NCBI GenBank assembly: GCA_963648895.1
Contig: CAVJGK010000007.1
Coordinates: 1-27,461, forward strand
Direction: 5' to 3'
DNA from: UBA3210 sp963648895
Lineage (GTDB): Bacteria > Bacillota_I > Bacilli_A > RFN20 > CAG-449
DNA length: 27,461 nt
Part shown: positions 22,802 through 27,461 of the stretch, in pieces
Layout of the letters: every line of letters starts with the position of its first letter
How positions within the stretch are numbered: the first letter of the stretch is position 1
Position numbers and translations under genes: made by a program
Notes under the pieces: generated by a model
The model's input: only the letters and a program-made list of their open reading frames with translations
The model's database searches: none
What the model was told of the DNA's origin: nothing

Positions 22802-24007
22802 TTATAATAATGCGATATTATTCGATACTTGTTTAGAAACATAATCAAAGCGAGAAAGTATTGGAGATATCGCTTTTATTATGGCATAAAGTAAGATACT
22901 TTGAGGTAATAAACAAATGATATTCTTTGGAAGAGAATAAAATAAAGCATAGATTTTAAATGATGCAAATAATTGATCAGAAGTAATCTTTCCACCTTGA
23001 TAATAAACAATCATCATTAAATAACTACCCATTAATACATTTAATAAGAAGTTAATTAAAATACGTGATAATAATACTTTAGAAAAACTCATTCTTGTTT
23101 TATAGAATAAAATACCATAGATAAAGCCCGCTAAAGCGGCTTGGAGGGTATAACCTAAATTAAATACATAGGCACTTTGGTTGATAAAATAACCAATCAT
23201 ATCTGATAAAGCGCCGATAATAAATCCAATAAATGGTCCATAAATATAACCAATAATGGCCATAAATATATAACCAAAACCAATATTTAAATTAGCGAAT
23301 CCACTTGGTAAAGATATAAATTTAGAAAGTAACAATAAAGAGAATATCATCCCTAAAGTTACTATCTTTTTAGTTGTTTTTAACTCTGTTAAAGCACTTT
23401 TCCAATAATTTAAGTGGAAAGGTGTTTTATAAGCGTTTTCGTTGTCATAAGCAAAATCTTTAACATCTTTTTTAGGCATTATAATAACAATTAATGTAGA
23501 TATTAAACATAAACTAGAAATACCAATTAATCCTCCAATCGCACATGAAAAAGAATTTTCTATTGTGCCAATATTAGAATTATCAAATATGATATTATCT
23601 TTTCCTTCTAAATCGAATAAAGCATATTTAATAAAGGTAGAAGCTCTAGAAATAACTTTGTTAGAAGAAGAAATATAACTAGTTTCATAATATCTAGTTT
23701 TAGTAGTGATTGTATAAGTGTTTTCTTCGTTAGCTGTAAGAACAAAATCATTATTGTCAATTAATGAATCAACATCGATTGATTCTAAAGATAATGATGG
23801 ATGATTTTTAATCACTTCATTTAAGTAATCTTTTGATGTAAAAGTGTTTATTTTCTCGTTAAAAGTCACATCTTCACATCTAAAAGTAGATACAAATGTT
23901 TCATTTTGTTTGTTGATTAAACTTGTGACAAAATATCCTCCGATAAAACCTATGACTATGATTAATACATAGAAAGATATCAATTTATAAAGTGTATGTT
24001 TTTTCAT
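22802..24007 (-). CDS. folT: ECF-type folate transporter S component with long N-terminal extension
   Basis: The C-terminal part (about residues 215-385) is a six-helix ECF substrate-binding subunit with the FolT-like LPSGFANLNIGFGYIFMAII, YGPFIGFIIGALSDMIGY and TLQAALAGFIYGI segments. It would bind folate and work with a shared EcfA-A'-T module encoded elsewhere. Folate specificity is supported by the tetrahydrofolate riboswitch directly upstream. The protein is 401 residues, about twice the usual FolT length. The extra N-terminal half has a membrane helix (about 10-30), an extracytoplasmic domain of about 120 residues, and a second helix (about 155-177) leading into FolT. I do not recognise that extension. 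The ATG at 24007 has its ribosome binding site inside the riboswitch terminator hairpin. Confidence 0.88.
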   Translation of the reverse strand: MKKHTLYKLISFYVLIIVIGFIGGYFVTSLINKQNETFVSTFRCEDVTFNEKINTFTSKDYLNEVIKNHPSLSLESIDVDSLIDNNDFVLTANEENTYTITTKTRYYETSYISSSNKVISRASTFIKYALFDLEGKDNIIFDNSNIGTIENSFSCAIGGLIGISSLCLISTLIVIIMPKKDVKDFAYDNENAYKTPFHLNYWKSALTELKTTKKIVTLGMIFSLLLLSKFISLPSGFANLNIGFGYIFMAIIGYIYGPFIGFIIGALSDMIGYFINQSAYVFNLGYTLQAALAGFIYGILFYKTRMSFSKVLLSRILINFLLNVLMGSYLMMIVYYQGGKITSDQLFASFKIYALFYSLPKNIICLLPQSILLYAIIKAISPILSRFDYVSKQVSNNIALL

Positions 24008-24008
24008 T

Positions 24009-24031
24009 AAAAAAGACCTCCTATAGAGGTC
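24009..24031 (-). terminator. Riboswitch terminator that also contains the folT ribosome binding site
   Basis: On the minus strand GACCTC (24031-24026) and GAGGTC (24020-24015) form a perfect stem with a 5-base loop, followed by six T residues (24014-24009). The ATG follows one base later. The 3' arm includes AGGAGGT (24022-24016), the only ribosome binding site of folT. The upstream GCGGAC (24034-24029) overlaps the 5' arm and can pair instead with GTCCGC (24049-24044) inside the aptamer, giving an antiterminator. Confidence 0.8.
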
Positions 24032-24040
24032 CGCATTCTT

Positions 24041-24130
24041 ACAGCGGACGCGTTAGAAAACCGCCACCGAGATGTTCGTCCTAAATCTTTATCCTAGAAA
24101 TAGACACTTAACGCTTTCTAACTACTCTGT
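24041..24130 (-). promoter_or_regulatory. Tetrahydrofolate riboswitch
   Basis: Read on the minus strand, the segment contains the conserved THF aptamer elements in order: AGAGTAG, GCGTTAAGTGTC, AGGAT, GGACGAAC, GGTGGCGG and CGTCCGCTG. It is closed by ACAG/CTGT pairing. These match the folT-associated THF riboswitch recalled from Firmicutes structures. Folate binding should hold GTCCGC in the aptamer and free the terminator to form, shutting off folT. Confidence 0.88.
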
Positions 24131-24137
24131 TACATGC

Positions 24138-24166
24138 ATTATAAGTTAACTACTAGTTAATGTCAT
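24138..24166 (-). promoter_or_regulatory. Promoter of the THF riboswitch and folT
   Basis: On the minus strand ATGACA (24166-24161) and TATAAT (24143-24138) are spaced by 17 bp, placing the transcript start just before the aptamer. Confidence 0.7.
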
Positions 24167-24220
24167 TATAAATATGAATAATTACAAAAAATTAATAGTG
24201 TTTTTTTATTTTTTGTTGTA

Positions 24221-24229
24221 TGATATAAA
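24221..24229 (+). promoter_or_regulatory. Extended -10 promoter of secG
   Basis: TGATATAAA is an extended -10 element. Only a T-rich stretch lies where a -35 would be. It is followed by the AAGGAGGT ribosome binding site of secG. Confidence 0.45.
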
Positions 24230-24252
24230 AGACTCTTAACTAAGGAGGTATT

Positions 24253-24474
24253 ATGGAAATTGTATTAATTATTGTATCAATCTTAATGATTATATTGACT
24301 TTATTACAAGGTGGTAAATCTAATGGTGCTTCTGGTGCGATTACCGGTGGATCAAAGATGAACATCTTTGCTAAAACAAAAGAAAGAGGTAGTGAAAAAG
24401 TTGTTTCAATTGCAACATTGATTGTTGGTATTGTATTCTTCTTATTCACACTTTTAACTAAGTATTTTGGTTAA
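24253..24474 (+). CDS. secG: Preprotein translocase subunit SecG
   Basis: A 73-residue protein with two membrane helices (about 2-18 and 50-69), joined by the conserved cytoplasmic loop LLQGGKSNGASGAITGGS. It assists the SecYEG channel during protein export. AAGGAGGT precedes the ATG. A terminator lies just after the stop, and rnr and smpB follow, as in the B. subtilis secG-yvaK-rnr-smpB cluster but without the esterase gene yvaK. Confidence 0.95.
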   Translation: MEIVLIIVSILMIILTLLQGGKSNGASGAITGGSKMNIFAKTKERGSEKVVSIATLIVGIVFFLFTLLTKYFG

Positions 24475-24480
24475 TCATTA

Positions 24481-24507
24481 AGGGGGTTATATAACCCTCT
24501 TTTATTT
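24481..24507 (+). terminator. Terminator after secG
   Basis: AGGGGGTTA pairs with TAACCCTCT (one G-T pair) around a tiny AT loop, followed by TTTATTTT. It separates secG from rnr, although no clear promoter for rnr is visible in the short gap, so partial read-through is likely. Confidence 0.75.
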
Positions 24508-24528
24508 TAAATAACAAAGGAAGCAAGC

Positions 24529-26688
24529 ATGAAAGAAAGAATTTTAGAATTATTAAAAAAACATTCATTACCACTCAAGGTTTTACTTGAGTTTTTTGGC
24601 GATAATAATGAAACTTTAGAAGCTTTAGGCCAATTAGAAGATGAAGGAAAAATAGTAAAAGTAAGAAAGAATTATTATCTTCCTGAACAATTAAATCTTG
24701 TAATGGGTAAAATTATCTCAGTTAAAGATGGATTCTCATTCGCGAATATCGGTGAAGAGGAAGATGTTTATATTTCTAATTTTAACCTCAATGGGGCTAT
24801 TTTAGATGATGAAGTATATTTAAAGAAAATTAACGCTTTTAGAAGAGCGGAATATGAAGTTTATTCGATTGTTAAAAGAAACAAGAATATCTTAGTTGGT
24901 GAAATTTTAGAATATAACAATTATTATTACTTAGATGTTAAAGGTGTTGCATCTAAAGATTCTATCTTCTTAATTGATAAAACTTCTATTCCTTTAACTA
25001 AGGGTAAAATTGCTTCTTGCCGCATTATTCGTCAATCTAGAGAGACTTATTTTTTAGAAGTTATTTCCCTTTTAGGTGGAGCGAATGATAAAGGCGTTGA
25101 TATTACTAAAATCATTTATTCATATAACGCGACAATTGATTTCCCTGAAGAAGTAAGAAAACAAGTTATGTCTATACCTTCAAAAGTTTCAAAAGAAGAA
25201 ATGGAAGGAAGAGAAGATTTTAGAGACCACGTAATTGTTACAATAGATGGAGACGATGCAAAAGATTTTGATGATGCTGTTGAAGTAGAAAGATGTGCAG
25301 AAGGTTATATAGTTGGAGTCCATATTGCCGATGTCGCCCATTATGTTAAAGAAGGTTCACCTTTAGATAAAGAAGCTTTAAGTAGAGGAACTTCTATTTA
25401 TGTGGCAGATCGAGTAGTACCTATGTTACCTTTTGAATTATCAAATGGTATTTGTTCTTTAAATCCTAATGTTGATAGATTAGTTACATCTTGTATTTTT
25501 ACAGTCGATTGTTATGGCAATATTTTAAATAGCCGTATTACTAAAGGTGTAATTAGATCACATGCTAGATTAACTTATAATTATGTTAATAAACTTTTAA
25601 ATAAAGAAAAGATTGAAAAACGTTTCCCACGTGAAATCGATGATTTAATCTATTTATTAAATGAAGTTTCAAGAAAGATTAGAAAAAATAGATCTGCAAG
25701 AGGATCTATTGATTTAGAAACAACAGAAATTAAATTCGTTTTAGATGATAAAGGTCAACCTGTAGATGTTATCAAAAGAAGCCAAGGTGATGGAGAAAAA
25801 CTCATTGAAGATTTAATGATCGCGGCTAATGAACAAGTGGCCGAAACCATCGAAGCAATGGGACTTCCGTTTATCTATCGTATCCATGAACAACCTAAAG
25901 CAAAAAAGATGGATGCGTTTATGAAACTTGCAACTCATTTAGGTGAAAAAATTGACTTTGATCCTTTGACAGTTACACCTCTTGAATTGGCTAATTTCAT
26001 TAGAAATGTAAATGATGATACAAAAAAGAAAATTCTTTCAATGATGCTTCTTAGATCTTTAGCTAAAGCTCGTTATGCACCTTATAACAAGCACCATTTT
26101 GGTTTATCATCTACTTCTTATACACATTTTACTTCTCCAATTAGAAGATATCCTGATTTATTAGTACATCGTTTAATTGATCAATATTTAGTTAAGGGTG
26201 ATATAAATGTGGATAAATCTTTTGAAGAAAGAATTGCTTATATTGCTGAAAATTGCTCAATCTATGAAAGAAGAGCGATTTCTATTGAAAGAGAAGTCGA
26301 TGATTTAGAATCAGCAAAATACATGTCTTTACATATCAATGAAGAATATAAAGGCTATATTAATGGTATGACTAATAAAGGATTCTTTGTTGAATTAGAT
26401 AATGGCATTAATGGATTTGTTGATTTTATGGATTTAAGCGATATGTATACTTTCAATGAAACATACATGTGCGCGACAGGTGCATTCTCTAAAAAGAGCA
26501 TCTCTTTAGGAGATATTGTCTCTATCAAAATAAAAGCAGTAGATATTGATACACATAAAATTACATTTAGTTTATTAAACGAAGAAAAGGTCATTAAAAC
26601 CTTTAAAACTCGTAAATTTAACAAAATTGGAAAAAAAGGAGCAAAAAATAATGGCAGAAGAAAGCATAAAAATTATCGCTCAAAATAA
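24529..26688 (+). CDS. rnr: Ribonuclease R
   Basis: A 719-residue 3'-5' exoribonuclease that degrades structured RNA and works with SmpB and tmRNA in mRNA and rRNA quality control. The order is an N-terminal winged-helix segment (1-52), cold-shock OB domains (about 58-200), the RNB catalytic domain (about 228-560) and an S1 domain (about 604-680). The tail is Lys/Arg-rich (HKNYRSK end). The active-site motif TIDGDDAKDFDDAV carries the metal-binding Asp residues D240, D246, D248 and D249. RYPDLLVHR marks the end of RNB. AAAGGAAG precedes the ATG. A terminator-like hairpin lies at 24573-24597 within the first 25 codons. The smpB start lies 38 bases inside its 3' end. Confidence 0.97.
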   Translation: MKERILELLKKHSLPLKVLLEFFGDNNETLEALGQLEDEGKIVKVRKNYYLPEQLNLVMGKIISVKDGFSFANIGEEEDVYISNFNLNGAILDDEVYLKKINAFRRAEYEVYSIVKRNKNILVGEILEYNNYYYLDVKGVASKDSIFLIDKTSIPLTKGKIASCRIIRQSRETYFLEVISLLGGANDKGVDITKIIYSYNATIDFPEEVRKQVMSIPSKVSKEEMEGREDFRDHVIVTIDGDDAKDFDDAVEVERCAEGYIVGVHIADVAHYVKEGSPLDKEALSRGTSIYVADRVVPMLPFELSNGICSLNPNVDRLVTSCIFTVDCYGNILNSRITKGVIRSHARLTYNYVNKLLNKEKIEKRFPREIDDLIYLLNEVSRKIRKNRSARGSIDLETTEIKFVLDDKGQPVDVIKRSQGDGEKLIEDLMIAANEQVAETIEAMGLPFIYRIHEQPKAKKMDAFMKLATHLGEKIDFDPLTVTPLELANFIRNVNDDTKKKILSMMLLRSLAKARYAPYNKHHFGLSSTSYTHFTSPIRRYPDLLVHRLIDQYLVKGDINVDKSFEERIAYIAENCSIYERRAISIEREVDDLESAKYMSLHINEEYKGYINGMTNKGFFVELDNGINGFVDFMDLSDMYTFNETYMCATGAFSKKSISLGDIVSIKIKAVDIDTHKITFSLLNEEKVIKTFKTRKFNKIGKKGAKNNGRRKHKNYRSK
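24573..24597 (+). terminator. Terminator-like hairpin inside the start of rnr
   Basis: ACTCAAG (24573-24579) pairs perfectly with CTTGAGT (24586-24592) around a 6-base loop, and six T residues run from 24592 to 24597. It is weaker than the one in the sigma gene but similarly placed, 44 bases after the start codon. The codons used (CTC, AAG, CTT, GAG) are less preferred than the TTA, AAA and GAA that dominate nearby. Confidence 0.5.
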
Positions 26689-27106
26689 AAAGGCACATTT
26701 TGAATATTTCTTATCTGACTTTGTAGAAGCTGGTATTGAATTAAAAGGTACAGAAATTAAATCTATTAGATTCAATGGGGCTAGTTTAAATGAATCTTAT
26801 GCGATTATTAAAAATGGTCAAGCTTATATATTAGGATTAAATATCGCTCCATTTTTTAATGGAAATATCTTTAACCATGAACCATTAAGAACAAGAAAGT
26901 TATTATTACACAAAAGAGAAATATTAAAACTAAGCCAAAAGATAAAAGAAAAAGGCTATACTTTAGTATGCACAAAAGTATATTTTAAAAATGGAAAAGT
27001 TAAAGTGGAAATAGCTTTAGCAAAAGGTAAAAAACTCTTCGATAAACGTGAAACTATTAAAAAACGTGATTTAGATAGAGAATCTAAAAAGCAAGAAAGA
27101 TATTAA
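26651..27106 (+). CDS. smpB: SsrA-binding protein SmpB
   Basis: A 151-residue tmRNA partner protein required for trans-translation. The conserved IAQNKKAHFEYFL start, GIELKGTEIKSIR, and the GRA-like segment with KLLLHKREIL are present. The C-terminal VEIALAKGKKLFDKRETIKKRD ends in a basic tail. The frame could be extended to a TTG at 26627, but AGGAG nine bases before the ATG at 26651 decides for the shorter form. The start lies inside the rnr 3' end (38-bp overlap), suggesting coupled expression of RNase R and SmpB. The tmRNA gene itself is not in the window. Confidence 0.96.
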   Translation: MAEESIKIIAQNKKAHFEYFLSDFVEAGIELKGTEIKSIRFNGASLNESYAIIKNGQAYILGLNIAPFFNGNIFNHEPLRTRKLLLHKREILKLSQKIKEKGYTLVCTKVYFKNGKVKVEIALAKGKKLFDKRETIKKRDLDRESKKQERY

Positions 27107-27107
27107 T

Positions 27108-27461
27108 ATGGAAAGTTTGATGAGAAAATATTTATATATAGGAACTAGTTTTGTCACATTTAAGTTTGATGAACTATCCTTTTTAGCGTGTAAATATTAT
27201 CTTACAAAATTTCATTTTATCAAGCGTATTTATTTAAAAAGAATTAATACTATTTGTTATAAAAAGAAAAAATACAATCCAATTGTAAGTTATGAAAAAT
27301 TTTTCATAAAGCATACAATTGATGCACTAGAAAATAGTTCTATTTTAATTTCATCGAATAAAAAAGAAATTAAACTCTATAGTGAAATTAAGAATAAAGA
27401 TATTCATGTGGAAGAAAAATTTGATATTTCTTGTTTAAACGATCAAATATTAAATCAAGAA
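27108..27461 (+). CDS. Unrecognised protein, N-terminal part (runs off window)
   Basis: An open frame of 118 codons begins at an ATG one base after the smpB stop and continues to the window edge. A second possible start is the ATG at 27120, which has a slightly better GGAAAG upstream. The peptide starts MESLMRKYLYIGTSFVTFKF and is rich in Lys, Ile, Tyr and Phe with several Cys. It has no clear signal peptide, membrane helix or known motif. The close spacing suggests it belongs to the rnr-smpB unit. I do not recognise it. Confidence 0.5.
   Translation, partial: MESLMRKYLYIGTSFVTFKFDELSFLACKYYLTKFHFIKRIYLKRINTICYKKKKYNPIVSYEKFFIKHTIDALENSSILISSNKKEIKLYSEIKNKDIHVEEKFDISCLNDQILNQE

Noticed and set aside
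22847..22877. Terminator for tdk inside the end of folT (AAAGCGA / TCGCTTT)
   Set aside because: The loop is about 16 bases and the tail has only a short T run broken by A. It is possible but not supported enough to annotate.
1..27461. Mobile elements, CRISPR arrays, tRNA or rRNA genes
   Set aside because: No transposase, integrase, direct-repeat array, cloverleaf or rRNA segment was recognised on either strand.

Overview
The window is AT-rich chromosomal DNA from a low-GC, Firmicutes-derived bacterium. Gene order from 7.7 to 22.1 kb follows the Bacillus subtilis cysS-rlmB-sigH-rpmG-secE-nusG-rplKAJL-ybxB-rpoBC block. secG-rnr-smpB follows the same pattern. TGA is used as a stop (rlmB, the Y-family polymerase gene) and no gene carries an in-frame TGA, so the standard bacterial code fits and the Mycoplasma code does not. 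A shortened L11 and an Asn at the RpoB rifampicin-site position equal to E. coli His526 recall Mollicutes and neighbouring uncultured Bacilli lineages. That placement is an inference.

Layout. 1-195 (-): start of a TrmH-family RNA methyltransferase. 279-2076 (+): two unrecognised genes, one secreted and one membrane-anchored. 2069-3651 (-): a Y-family DNA polymerase gene followed by a YolD-like gene. 3889-7665 (+): an unknown membrane protein, an acyl-ACP thioesterase, uracil-DNA glycosylase, an RluD-type pseudouridine synthase and a HAD phosphatase, tightly packed. 7735-10365 (+): cysS, rlmB and a divergent SigH-like sigma factor. 10438-11427 (+): rpmG, secE and nusG, with their own promoter and terminator. 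11677-13847 (+): rplK-rplA-rplJ-rplL with two apparent L1-binding structures and an L10 leader. 13923-22074 (+): an RsmC-like methyltransferase, rpoB and rpoC, with terminators before and after. 22203-22799 (+): tdk. 22802-24007 (-): an unusually long FolT-type folate transporter subunit behind a tetrahydrofolate riboswitch. 24253-27106 (+): secG, rnr and smpB, then the start of an unrecognised gene that runs off the window.

Most of this is core transcription and translation machinery. The notable points are regulatory or lineage-specific. Terminator-like hairpins lie inside the first codons of the sigma gene and of rnr. A terminator for the unknown secreted-protein operon lies inside the opposing yolD-like gene. 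The folate riboswitch terminator arm doubles as the ribosome binding site. FolT carries an extra N-terminal membrane domain of about 200 residues. L11 lacks four residues of its proline-rich switch. No mobile element, CRISPR array, tRNA or rRNA gene was seen, and no gene-free stretch exceeds 300 bases.
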